The position numbers were made by a program, and so were the translations under genes. Of a stretch of 64,000 nt of DNA, positions 56,343-64,000 are shown in pieces. Position 1 is the stretch's first letter. Each line of letters begins with the position of its first letter. This DNA comes from Pseudomonadaceae bacterium SI-3 (GTDB lineage Bacteria > Pseudomonadota > Gammaproteobacteria > Pseudomonadales > Pseudomonadaceae). Below the pieces are notes generated by a model that made no database searches, was not told the DNA's origin, and saw only the letters and a program-made list of their open reading frames with translations. Location of the stretch: the NCBI GenBank assembly GCA_004010935.1, contig CP026511.1, positions 3,038,001-3,102,000 of the forward strand, in the 5' to 3' direction.

Positions 56343-58217
56343 TTAAAGTGCCTGGTAGCGAACCGTGAAATGGATCGCGCGGCCGGGCTGTTCGTAGGTT
56401 TGGGCGGTTTCGTAATCGCGGTCGAACAGGTTGCTCAGTTTTGCCTGCAGTCGCCAGGCATCATCGAGACGGTATTCGCCACGCAGATCGACCAGGGCAT
56501 AGCCGGGCAAGCGCTCGGCGTCGGTGTTGCTGGATTTGTCGAAACGCTCGCTTGCGGCGTACAGCGTCGTGCCGACGGCAAAGCGCCCAATGGCACGGTC
56601 CAGGTCGACATTCAACGTCCGTTTGGCGCGACGCGGCAGCAGATGCCCGTGATTGGCCTTGCTGCGATCCTGCGGGTCGAGGAAGGTCACCGAGGTCACG
56701 ACATCCCAGCCCAGCAGCTCGGTACCGACAACGCCTTCGATCCCGCGAATGCGCGCCACGTCGACGTTCTGGGGCTGCATGGGACTACTTCCCGTCCAGA
56801 CAATCAGATCCTCAATCTGGTTTTCGAACGCGTTGAGGCTCCACTCGCCCCATTGCTGTTCACCCTTCAGACCCAGCTCATAGCTTTGCGACTCTTCCGG
56901 CAGCAGATCAGGATTGCCCGCCGTGAAGCCGGTGTCCGGTGCGTAGAGATCATTGAAAGTGGGCGCTTTGAAAGCCGTGCCGTAGGACGCGCTCAGCATC
57001 AGGTTGTCGCGCAGGTCATAGCTCCAGCCGAGATTGCCGGTGTCATGGTTCCCGAACTGCTCGTTGTCATCGCGACGCAGGCCAGCCAACAAGCCGTGGC
57101 GGCCAAAACGGCCCTGGTACTGCAGGTAGGCGCCCTTGTTATCGCGGGCGTCCACTGCATAGTCGTCCGTGACGTCGATGCGGTCTTGCTGGTAATCAAA
57201 ACCCAGAGTGAGCAACTGGTCGTCGGCCACGCTGAAGTCGTTCTGCCAATTGAAAGAATCACGCTTGGTGTCAAAGCGAGAATAGAAACGACCGTCGCGG
57301 AAGTTGTCTGTGTTGTCTTCGCTGTGACCGGCCTGCAGGGTCACCAACCACGGCTCGAGCGGCTTGAATCGTGCCCGGCCACCGATGACTTGCTGGCTTC
57401 CGTCGCTATAGGCGAAGCGACCTGTCGCACCTGAGGTAGACCGAGAGTCGTAGTCACTGTGGGTGTCGACATGCAGCCAACTGCCGTCCAGCTCCAATCC
57501 ATTGTCGAAGCGATATCCACCTCGCAAGGCTCCGGACAGCTCGCGATAACCGTCCGCATCGGGTTCGTAGGAGCGTGGTGCTGACGGCCGATAGGCCCTC
57601 GAATTGATACCGTCGGTTGACGCGCTCGCCACGCCGAGATTGAACCATCCGGCACCCTGGCTACCGGATATGCCCGCGGCGCCGTCGAAGCTGGAGCGGC
57701 TGCCCGCGCCAGCGGAAAAATAGGGTTTGAACCCTTCGCCCTCTCCACGCCGCGTGAAGATCTGCATGACGCCGCCTACCGCTTCCGAACCGTACAGACT
57801 GGAACGAGGGCCGCGGACCAGTTCAATGCGCTTGATTTGCTCGACCGGAATGTTCTCCAGCGATGCACCACCTGATGTGGCCGAGCCGATTTTCACCCCA
57901 TCGACCAAAACCAGCAGATGCTGGCTGCTGGTGCCACGTACATAGACGGCTGAAGTCTTGCCACGGCCGCCGTTGGAGGCCACATTGACGCCCGCGAGGC
58001 CGCGCAGCAGCTCGGAAACGCTCTGCGCCTGGCTGCGTACGATCTGTTCGCGAGTAATGACGCTGGTGGAAGCAATACGGCTGAGCGCCTGCTCGGTGCG
58101 CGTGGCTGTAACCACCTGGTCGTTGAGGTTCAGCGGTTGGACCGGCTGAGCATGGGAAAGCGAAACATAGCCAAGCAGCAGGCACGCCGCTGAGGTATTG
58201 AGGGTCTTGCAGATCAA
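56343..58217 (-). CDS. btuB: TonB-dependent vitamin B12 receptor BtuB
   Basis: The 624-residue protein has a signal peptide and a TonB-box-like VVTATRTEQ. A plug domain follows (SVSELLRGLAGVNVASNGGRGKTSAVYVRGTSSQHLLVLVDGVKIGSATSGGASLENIPVEQIKRIELVRGPRSSLYGSEAVGG), then a beta-barrel ending in VRYQAL. It takes corrinoids across the outer membrane. TTG at 58217 with GGAG 8 bases upstream is preferred to the ATG at 58250, which has no ribosome site and lies in a hairpin. A cobalamin riboswitch lies upstream. Confidence 0.92.
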   Translation of the reverse strand: MICKTLNTSAACLLLGYVSLSHAQPVQPLNLNDQVVTATRTEQALSRIASTSVITREQIVRSQAQSVSELLRGLAGVNVASNGGRGKTSAVYVRGTSSQHLLVLVDGVKIGSATSGGASLENIPVEQIKRIELVRGPRSSLYGSEAVGGVMQIFTRRGEGEGFKPYFSAGAGSRSSFDGAAGISGSQGAGWFNLGVASASTDGINSRAYRPSAPRSYEPDADGYRELSGALRGGYRFDNGLELDGSWLHVDTHSDYDSRSTSGATGRFAYSDGSQQVIGGRARFKPLEPWLVTLQAGHSEDNTDNFRDGRFYSRFDTKRDSFNWQNDFSVADDQLLTLGFDYQQDRIDVTDDYAVDARDNKGAYLQYQGRFGRHGLLAGLRRDDNEQFGNHDTGNLGWSYDLRDNLMLSASYGTAFKAPTFNDLYAPDTGFTAGNPDLLPEESQSYELGLKGEQQWGEWSLNAFENQIEDLIVWTGSSPMQPQNVDVARIRGIEGVVGTELLGWDVVTSVTFLDPQDRSKANHGHLLPRRAKRTLNVDLDRAIGRFAVGTTLYAASERFDKSSNTDAERLPGYALVDLRGEYRLDDAWRLQAKLSNLFDRDYETAQTYEQPGRAIHFTVRYQAL

Positions 58218-58229
58218 GTTCAGGTCTCC

Positions 58230-58248
58230 GTCGTGCCCGCCGCACGAC
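58230..58248 (-). promoter_or_regulatory. Hairpin adjoining the btuB Shine-Dalgarno sequence
   Basis: GTCGTGC and GCACGAC pair perfectly over a 5-base loop. The stem ends directly before the GGAG of btuB, so it may take part in the riboswitch's expression platform. Confidence 0.5.
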
Positions 58249-58339
58249 ATCAGTCGATAAGGGCAGACGGAGAATGCGAAAGGAGCGCAGGTGCAAGCAG
58301 CCGCACCCCGATCAGCGCCCGCCGCACTGCCGTGGAATG

Positions 58340-58504
58340 CGACAGGCCGGTCTCCGGGCTTGCGAGCGGATGCCTTGCATCCCGGAACCGCGGCCTTCCC
58401 ATGCCTGTGGCACAGTGGCTGTGAGCGGTGTCCTGTCTCGCCTACCGTTGCGGGGGCAGCGCCGGAATCTTCATCGAATGAACCGGCTTCCCTGTTTCAC
58501 CCAC
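58340..58504 (-). promoter_or_regulatory. Cobalamin riboswitch upstream of btuB and the cob operon
   Basis: The minus strand carries the conserved elements in order: GGGAAGCCGG, GCCCCCGCAACGGTA, the GCCACTG B12 box, CATGGGAAGGCCGCGG and AGCCCGGAGACCGGCC. This is a near-complete match to the cobalamin aptamer. When adenosylcobalamin is bound it should lower expression of btuB and the genes behind it. Confidence 0.95.
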
Positions 58505-58704
58505 TGGCTTTTAGCCAGGGGGCACCTGAAGCAGCGCGGAGGTTAGTCCAAGGCCCTGCACAGCGCAACCGAAAGCGATCAGGGCCAACGCCGCAACAGG
58601 TTTCGATACCGCTGCCTGCGATTTACCGGAACGCCGGGCGCCGAATGGCTTCGAATGCAACAATGCCCCCCCGTCACGCACACCAGACGAGAAGACGCCC
58701 ACCC

Positions 58705-59508
58705 ATGACCAGCATCGTGCAGATTTCCGACACCCACTTCGGCACCGAACAGGCCGCCGTCGTGCAAGCCATGGAAGACCACGTGCGCGAGCATGGCGCA
58801 GATCTGCTGATCTTTTCCGGCGACATCACGCAGCGCGCCAAGGCCGAACAGTTCGCCGACGCCCAGGCCTTCGTCAAGCGCCTGCATGGTCACGGCATCC
58901 CAGAAGCGCTGGTGATTCCGGGTAACCATGACATCCCGCTGTACAACGTCTTTGCTCGCTTCCTCATGCCCTACCGCAACTATCGCCGCCACTTCGGTGA
59001 GGATCTGGAGCCAAGCTTCGAGAACGACGAGATGTTGGTGATCGGTCTCAATACCACCCACCCACGGCGGCACAAGGATGGACTGGTGACGGACGAGCAA
59101 GTGCAGGCCGTCACGCGGCGGCTCAAGCAGAGCGATCCGAACAAGGTGCGTATTGTCGTGGCGCACCAGCCTTTCGGCGCGATGGTGCTGAGCGATCTGA
59201 GCAATCTGCAGCACAACGCCGATGCTGCGCTGCACCGCTGGGCCGATGAAGGATTGGACCTGGTTATGGGCGGGCACATCCACCTGCCCTATGTATTGCC
59301 GTTGTCCAAGCAGTACACCGCGCTGTCACGGGAGATCTGGATGGTTCAGGCCGGAACCACCCTGTCATCACGAGTCCGTGGGACATCGCCGAACTCGTTC
59401 AATCGTATGAAGCTGCACCCTGGCGTCGACAAGAAGGTCTGCGTCGAACGCTGGGACCTGCTCGATGATCAATTCGTGCTCGGCTCGCACTTCAACCTGC
59501 ACTGGTAA
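58705..59508 (+). CDS. Metallophosphoesterase
   Basis: The 267-residue protein has the five phosphoesterase blocks: DTHFG, FSGDITQ, PGNHD, AHQPF and GGHIHLP. It binds two metal ions and hydrolyses a phosphate ester, perhaps a cyclic nucleotide or other phosphodiester; the substrate is unknown. The frame is open far upstream through the riboswitch but the ATG at 58705 starts the fold. It is divergent from btuB. Confidence 0.9.
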   Translation: MTSIVQISDTHFGTEQAAVVQAMEDHVREHGADLLIFSGDITQRAKAEQFADAQAFVKRLHGHGIPEALVIPGNHDIPLYNVFARFLMPYRNYRRHFGEDLEPSFENDEMLVIGLNTTHPRRHKDGLVTDEQVQAVTRRLKQSDPNKVRIVVAHQPFGAMVLSDLSNLQHNADAALHRWADEGLDLVMGGHIHLPYVLPLSKQYTALSREIWMVQAGTTLSSRVRGTSPNSFNRMKLHPGVDKKVCVERWDLLDDQFVLGSHFNLHW

Positions 59509-59556
59509 GCGCGGCAGCTCATCCAACGGCTATGAGCGGCCGCGCCCAAGCGCGAC

Positions 59557-60822
59557 TCAGCCCAGCGAGCCCGCCACCACCAGGCCGGTCAGATAGACGC
59601 CGGCGAAGCCAAGATTGAATGCGATAAACAGGTACAGGCTGTACTTGAGATAGCTACCGAAGGTGAGCCCCGGCACCTTGCTCATGGCCACAATGCCCGC
59701 CGCGGACCCGATGACCAGCAGCGAACCGCCCACGCCGACTGCATAGGTCAGCACCATCCACTCAGCAATCCCCATCTCGAGCCCGGACTTCAGCAGTGCA
59801 GCAGTCAGGGGTACGTTGTCGATCGCTGCGGACAAGATGCCCATCAGGTAGTTGGCCACCACTGCAGGCACCTGATCGTAGATTTGCACCAACCCATCGA
59901 GCACATGGATTTCCTTAAGCATGCCGACCAAGAGCAGAATGCCGAGGAAGAACAGCAGGGTCTCGAATTCGACTTGGCGCACATATTCCAAAATCGGATC
60001 GGTTTCAATGTCATCGCTGAAGAAGCGCGCCACCAGAAACATAATCGACAAGCCGGTCAGGAAGGTCAGCACGGGCGGTATCTGGAAGAAGAAGTTACCA
60101 GCGATGGTGCACAGAATGGTGCCAAGGAAGATCAGCGCGATGGCAATATCGACCCGGCGGACATCGGTGCGATGGCTTTCCACCACCACCTGACCGTTCA
60201 TGCCCAGCGAGAGCATCGCCGCCAGCAGCATGACCGCCAGGAACGCGGGAAGTGCCAACAGCAGCAATTGCAGAATCTGTACTTTCCCGGCAAGGAAGAT
60301 CATCAAGGTGGTTACGTCACCAGTGATCAGCGCCACGCCACCCGAGTTCACCGCAAACACCACCAGCGCCGCATATTTGATCGTCTTTTCGGCGCTGAGC
60401 TTGAGCGACATGATCAGCGTGATCGATACCAGCGTGGCGGTAATGTTGTCCGCCAACGAGGAAAACACGAAGCAGAACGTCGCGGTCAGGAACAGCAACT
60501 GCCGTTCGCTGATTTGTTTGGGCAGGACCAGATAGATCAGGTTTTCAATCAACCCTTTCTTGTTCAGATAGGCGACGAAGGTCATCGCGGCGACGAGGAA
60601 TATCCACAGCCCGGCGATTTCGGCAATGTTCTCGTTGAGACTTTCCAGAACCAGATCGCGCTCGGCGCCTTCTGGGGAAAAAATGAACAGCAACATCCAA
60701 GCAAAGGTGCCAAAAAACAGCGTGACCTTGGCTTTGTTGATGTGGGTGATTTCTTCAAGAACGACACCGAGCAGAGCGGCAACGGCAAGGCCGATCAGCA
60801 CGTACTGAAGTATTTCAGGCAT
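59557..60822 (-). CDS. nhaD: Na+/H+ antiporter NhaD
   Basis: The 421-residue protein has about twelve membrane segments and NhaD features SLADNITATLVSITLIM, FAVNSGGVALITGDVTTLMIF and DNVPLTAALLKSG. It exports Na+ or Li+ for protons. The longer frame upstream is rejected because the ATG at 60822 gives the family N-terminus. The ribosome site is weak. Confidence 0.9.
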   Translation of the reverse strand: MPEILQYVLIGLAVAALLGVVLEEITHINKAKVTLFFGTFAWMLLFIFSPEGAERDLVLESLNENIAEIAGLWIFLVAAMTFVAYLNKKGLIENLIYLVLPKQISERQLLFLTATFCFVFSSLADNITATLVSITLIMSLKLSAEKTIKYAALVVFAVNSGGVALITGDVTTLMIFLAGKVQILQLLLLALPAFLAVMLLAAMLSLGMNGQVVVESHRTDVRRVDIAIALIFLGTILCTIAGNFFFQIPPVLTFLTGLSIMFLVARFFSDDIETDPILEYVRQVEFETLLFFLGILLLVGMLKEIHVLDGLVQIYDQVPAVVANYLMGILSAAIDNVPLTAALLKSGLEMGIAEWMVLTYAVGVGGSLLVIGSAAGIVAMSKVPGLTFGSYLKYSLYLFIAFNLGFAGVYLTGLVVAGSLG

Positions 60823-60983
60823 GGGGCACCTAGGGCATAAGGGGGACGGTCTGTGCGCAGGATGCGCACCCGAGAAGTTGGGGCGCCGATCATAGCCAAA
60901 GTGCGACAACTCGACACCTGGCAAATGTCAAACAGGAGAATATTTCGAATTATTCCGACGCGCTGACCCAGACGCTGTCGAAA

Positions 60984-61304
60984 CTAATGGCGCGGCACGA
61001 ACCCGGCCGGCTTGGTCGACAGCCAGTCCACAAAAGTGCGCAGACCTGGATCGGCTAATAATGCGTCGCGGCTGTTATAGCGGAGCGCCAGCTCCTTCTC
61101 GCTGAACAGGCGATGAATCTGGTTATGACAGGGCCGGCAGACCCACAGTGTTGCGGTGATTCGTTCTTCGCGCCCGAAGCGTTTGCGTACGTAGCTTTTG
61201 CCATGCAACGCCCTGGGAATCAGGTGATGGCGGGTCAAAGGCGTCTGACGTAGGCACAGCTCGCACGCTTCAGGTGGGTCAGGCAAACGCAGGAGAGGCG
61301 TCAT
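60984..61304 (-). CDS. HNH endonuclease-like protein
   Basis: The 106-residue protein has zinc pairs CELC and CRPC and the HNH core (LTRHHLIPRAL and CRPCHNQIH). Such small proteins are nicking or repair nucleases or of unknown role. It is not next to any phage or restriction gene. No partner can be named. Confidence 0.75.
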   Translation of the reverse strand: MTPLLRLPDPPEACELCLRQTPLTRHHLIPRALHGKSYVRKRFGREERITATLWVCRPCHNQIHRLFSEKELALRYNSRDALLADPGLRTFVDWLSTKPAGFVPRH

Positions 61305-61374
61305 CTAACGATTCCACAGTCGCAGCCCCAAACAGAAAAGTGACCGCGCCTGTCATGTTCGGCTCCAGCCAGCG

Positions 61375-61905
61375 TTACGGATTTTGCGCGAGACGCTCAC
61401 TGTCGAGTACACGCTTGGCGCTGAGGTAGTTCTTCTGCCAGTAACTGTTGGAAAGACTGTCCAGACGTACCGTTCCGCCGGTTGAGGGCGCATGGACGAA
61501 ACGCCCTTCTCCGACATAGATTGCCGCGTGGCTGACACGACGCCCGCCGCTGGTGGCAAAGAACAGCAGATCACCCGCTTTCAAGTCATTACGCCTGATA
61601 GTGGCGCCCCGCATGGCGTTCATCTCGCGAGTCGTACGTGGCAAAGCGACACCGGCCGCGCCTCGGTAGACATAGTTGATCAGACCGCTGCAATCGAAGC
61701 CGCCATCCGGTGTGTTGCCGCCGTAGCGATACGGCGTACCGACCAGACCCAAAGCGGAGAACAGAACCTCCTCAGCTGTGCCGGGAAACTGTTGGGGTGG
61801 TGGTGAAGGCGCGACGACTATGGGCTCGACCGGCGCTTGGCTGGAACAAGCAGCAAGCAGCATCGCGGCCAGCAGAACAGCTGTAGAACGAGCCAGAGAA
61901 GGCAT
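61375..61905 (-). CDS. NlpC/P60 peptidoglycan hydrolase lipoprotein
   Basis: The 176-residue protein has a lipoprotein signal with lipobox LAAC (Cys20) and an NlpC/P60 domain with catalytic Cys72 in GFDCSGLINY and His126 in RVSHAAIYVG. It cuts peptide cross-links in peptidoglycan. It is a close paralogue of the next gene upstream. Confidence 0.92.
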   Translation of the reverse strand: MPSLARSTAVLLAAMLLAACSSQAPVEPIVVAPSPPPQQFPGTAEEVLFSALGLVGTPYRYGGNTPDGGFDCSGLINYVYRGAAGVALPRTTREMNAMRGATIRRNDLKAGDLLFFATSGGRRVSHAAIYVGEGRFVHAPSTGGTVRLDSLSNSYWQKNYLSAKRVLDSERLAQNP

Positions 61906-61988
61906 GGCAGAGCAGTCCAGGCAAATGAGCCATCACTCTGCCGGCATGCGGAAGTGGATGCAAGCCTGATGCGGGCCTATCTCAACAC

Positions 61989-62636
61989 TCAGTGATGAGT
62001 GGGAATGGTGCTTGAATTATGGGCCAGCGCCAGGACACGCTTGGCTTGCATGAAGCTGGAGCGCCAGTACTTGTCATCAAGGCTATCGACGCGAACGCCG
62101 CCGCTGCGACTACTGGACGAGTGAATGAACCGGTCACCGCCAATGTAGATGCCGGCATGGCTGACCTGGCCGCGCCCGCGGTTATTGAAGAAGACCACAT
62201 CGCCCGGCTCCAGCTCGCTGCGTTTGATCTTCGGCGCGTCCAGATTGATCATTTCGCGGGTCGAGCGTGGCAGCTCGATGCCAGCCTCCTTGCGAAACAG
62301 GAAGCTGACGAAGCCACTGCAATCAAAACCAGTTTTCCTGGAGCTACCACCGTAGCGGTACGGTGTGCCCACCAGCGTGAAACCGCGCTCAAGCAGGCTG
62401 TCGGCCAGAGCCGGCAACTCGTAGCTCTCGTCATCGGCGAACTCAGAAAGTTGCTGCTCGGTGGGTTCGGCTGTTACCGCTTCAGGGTCGGCATCCGCCT
62501 CCGACGTTTCAATCAGGAAATCGAATTGAAAGCGCTGCGTCAGCAGCGGACTTTCGGTTTGCTCCGGCTGCATGGCACAAGCCGTCAACAACGTGATCAG
62601 AGCAAAGGGCAACAGGGGTGCGAGGCGTTGGCGCAT
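61989..62636 (-). CDS. NlpC/P60 lipoprotein, paralogue 2
   Basis: The 215-residue protein has a lipobox LTAC (Cys20), an acidic linker of about 60 residues and an NlpC/P60 domain with Cys106 in GFDCSGFVSF and His160 in VSHAGIYIG. The ATG at 62636 is chosen because it places the lipobox correctly; a longer frame starts at 62699. It lies 83 bases before the related gene. Confidence 0.9.
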   Translation of the reverse strand: MRQRLAPLLPFALITLLTACAMQPEQTESPLLTQRFQFDFLIETSEADADPEAVTAEPTEQQLSEFADDESYELPALADSLLERGFTLVGTPYRYGGSSRKTGFDCSGFVSFLFRKEAGIELPRSTREMINLDAPKIKRSELEPGDVVFFNNRGRGQVSHAGIYIGGDRFIHSSSSRSGGVRVDSLDDKYWRSSFMQAKRVLALAHNSSTIPTHH

Positions 62637-62773
62637 AGCACTGACAGGCCGGGAAGTCGAAAGTGGCGAAACTATGCCTGCCATCGTTCCGATGAGCAAA
62701 TTCTATTGCGGAAAATGTGACCGACTAGCTGCGGCAAAACGTCTACGCGGCCTGCACTTCAACTCACAGTTGA

Positions 62774-63349
62774 TCATCCGTCGCGGCGATTTTCTCGGCC
62801 CAAACCGAAGATCGTCCCTAACAGGTTATCGCCTCTGAGTTGGTGGACCACAGCGAACGTTACGTGGCCATACCAGTAGTACCAGAGCAGCTGGCCGAAG
62901 AATTTATGCTGCAAGGTGTAGCGGGTGAACGCCAAACCGTCGGCTGGTGGGCCGACGTGCCCGGGCGGGATCATCGCGAACAGAACCATACCGGTAGCTG
63001 CACAGCCGCTGAGTGCCAGCAGGCCCAGCCCATGCACGAAGCTGGAAAGTCCACGACGCGGGCCGCTTGGCGGCAACTTGCCGTGCACCAGGTCAAAACC
63101 CTCACGCAACACCATACGGCGCCCGTCGCGCCCCCACGGAAACAAGCGCTGCAGATCGTACACGGCATAGCTGTAAAGCCAGAACAGCAGCACGATCAGT
63201 GCCGCCAGCATGCCGACCAACCGATGCCAGGGAAACAGGTATTGGCTACCAGGATCGGACATCCACAAGCTGCTGAACTGCTGGAACATCGCGGTCACGG
63301 CGACGGCCCAGTGCAACAGGCGCAACTTGATATCCCAACGTTCAGCCAT
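62774..63349 (-). CDS. Cytochrome b561-type membrane protein
   Basis: The 191-residue protein has four membrane segments with haem-ligand candidates HWAVAV, WHRLVGM, FVHGLGL and HKFFGQ/HVTFAVVH. It belongs to the diheme cytochrome b561 family of quinone oxidoreductases. The ATG at 63349 gives the standard MAERWDIKLRLLHW start. It follows the truncated haemoglobin by 14 bases, so the two are probably co-transcribed. Confidence 0.85.
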   Translation of the reverse strand: MAERWDIKLRLLHWAVAVTAMFQQFSSLWMSDPGSQYLFPWHRLVGMLAALIVLLFWLYSYAVYDLQRLFPWGRDGRRMVLREGFDLVHGKLPPSGPRRGLSSFVHGLGLLALSGCAATGMVLFAMIPPGHVGPPADGLAFTRYTLQHKFFGQLLWYYWYGHVTFAVVHQLRGDNLLGTIFGLGRENRRDG

Positions 63350-63363
63350 GATCGTCCCGCTGT

Positions 63364-63825
63364 TCAACGCCCACAGCGCTCGCCCCCAGGCGTCGAGGCC
63401 GAGCAACCGAAGCCGCCACCATCGCAAGTACGTGGCGCATCATTGCGCAGCATCTCGGCCATTTGCATGATCGCCTGCTCAAGGCGATCCCTCAGGGTGG
63501 TGTCCATGGTGATCTCTGCCAATGCTTGGCGCATGCACAGCATCCACTGGTCGCGCTCGGCCTCACCTATCTGGAAAAAGCGATGTCGCATTCGCAGCCG
63601 CGGATGGCCGTGCTTTTCAATGAAGCGGGAAGGGCCGCCCAGCCATCCGGAGAGAAAGTCGAAGAGCCGCTCGCGGATCTGAGTGGTATCCGCGCAGTGC
63701 ATGTCGCGCACTGTCTCGACGCTGGGCTCGCTGAGCATGACGTCATAGAAGCGGTCGACCAGCTGGCGTAGCGGTGTATCGCCGCCCAGTTGCTGGTAAG
63801 GAGTGGGTTCAACGGTTGCGTTCAC
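63364..63825 (-). CDS. Group II truncated haemoglobin
   Basis: The 153-residue protein has a truncated globin core (about 10-130) with YQQLGGDTPLRQLVDRFYDVM, GWLGGPSRFIEKHGHPRLRMRH (proximal-side His) and the Trp of group II in RDQWMLCMRQAL. Such globins bind O2 or NO. It has an extra C-terminal tail with three Cys (TCDGGGFGCSASTPGGERC), unlike most family members. Confidence 0.87.
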   Translation of the reverse strand: MNATVEPTPYQQLGGDTPLRQLVDRFYDVMLSEPSVETVRDMHCADTTQIRERLFDFLSGWLGGPSRFIEKHGHPRLRMRHRFFQIGEAERDQWMLCMRQALAEITMDTTLRDRLEQAIMQMAEMLRNDAPRTCDGGGFGCSASTPGGERCGR

Positions 63826-63895
63826 GTATTGCTCCTCTGAATAAGCCGAAACGGTTGCAAAGAACTGTGCCGCCGCGGCAGATCGGCCAGCCGCG

Positions 63896-64000
63896 CTACT
63901 GCTGCGCCCGCCACAGGATCAGGTAGCCAAGCCCCATCAGCAGCCAGGCGGCGGCTGGATGGAACAGCAGGCGCCATAGCCAATGCTGCGGCACGAAGCC
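63896..64000 (-). CDS. Membrane protein, C-terminal end only (partial)
   Basis: The final 34 codons of a minus-strand gene are seen. They hold one hydrophobic segment (WLLMGLGYLILW) and end at a TAG. The rest is outside the window and the family cannot be named. Confidence 0.6.
   Translation of the reverse strand, partial: GFVPQHWLWRLLFHPAAAWLLMGLGYLILWRAQQ

Noticed and set aside
56310-57434. A plus-strand open frame of 374 codons opposite btuB
   Set aside because: Antisense to a gene with clear BtuB motifs; it is a shadow frame.
58218-58250. ATG at 58250 as the btuB start
   Set aside because: It has no ribosome site, lies in a hairpin and would add a polar stretch before the signal peptide; TTG at 58217 with GGAG fits better.

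Overview
The window is 64 kb of a high-GC gammaproteobacterial chromosome. It looks like the Pseudomonas stutzeri (Stutzerimonas) group: it combines amrZ, rsmA, a Pseudomonas-type flg cluster driven by sigma-54 and FliA, the order alaS-lysC-rsmA-tRNAs, an aerobic-type cobalamin cluster with bluB, oadGAB, nhaD and comEA. The genus is an inference from gene content and protein resemblance; no database search was run. There are no insertion sequences, prophages or CRISPR arrays. Most genes are core.

Layout. 1-1.7 kb: 3' part of a PAS-GGDEF-EAL protein. 1.75-5.98 kb: ibpA with a heat-shock promoter and a ROSE-like RNA thermometer, an SDR, dusC, a coupled three-gene set (XRE regulator, unknown protein, Sel1 protein) and a DUF1232 protein. 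5.98-6.46 kb: a gene-free stretch with DnaA-box matches and inverted repeats. 6.46-22.7 kb: comEA, then motility genes. These are flgFGHIJKL and flgBCDE, each behind a textbook -24/-12 promoter, then cheV-cheR, flgA, flgMN behind a FliA promoter, and ycgR. 22.7-24.7 kb: a gene-poor stretch at the 3' side of tRNA-Arg(CCU), two small membrane or secreted proteins, and amrZ. 24.8-29.6 kb: the oadGAB sodium-pumping decarboxylase and mgtE. 29.9-36.5 kb: a DUF4124 lipoprotein-like gene, four tRNA genes counting the distant one at 23.3 kb, rsmA, lysC, alaS and ltaE. 36.5-43.4 kb: a putative metallopeptidase, ycgN, a Met/Gly-rich periplasmic protein, ycgL-rnd, sseA, a FadL-type porin and a glutathione peroxidase. 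43.5-46.9 kb: modEABC behind a perfect ModE box. 46.9-58.5 kb: a twelve-gene cobalamin operon (btuB, BtuM-like, cobO, cobB, bluB, cbiB, cobD, cobQ, cobU, cobT, cobC, cobS) behind one cobalamin riboswitch. 58.7-64 kb: a phosphoesterase, nhaD, an HNH protein, two NlpC/P60 lipoproteins, a cytochrome b561, a truncated haemoglobin and the end of a membrane protein.

How the genes work together. The motility block follows the usual hierarchy: sigma-54 drives basal body and hook genes, and FliA drives its own anti-sigma factor gene flgM. The cobalamin operon couples outer-membrane B12 capture (BtuB), a probable inner-membrane B12 importer (BtuM-like), corrinoid adenosylation (CobO), corrin amidation (CobB, CobQ), nucleotide-loop assembly (cobD, cbiB, cobU, cobS, cobT, cobC) and lower-ligand synthesis (BluB). 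oadGAB and nhaD both act on the sodium gradient.

The observations most worth following are a sigma-54 promoter whose predicted start falls on the flgA start codon, the solitary BtuM-like protein with a conserved-looking Cys, the DnaA-box locus at 6.0-6.2 kb, and the unexplained segment at 22.7-23.3 kb.
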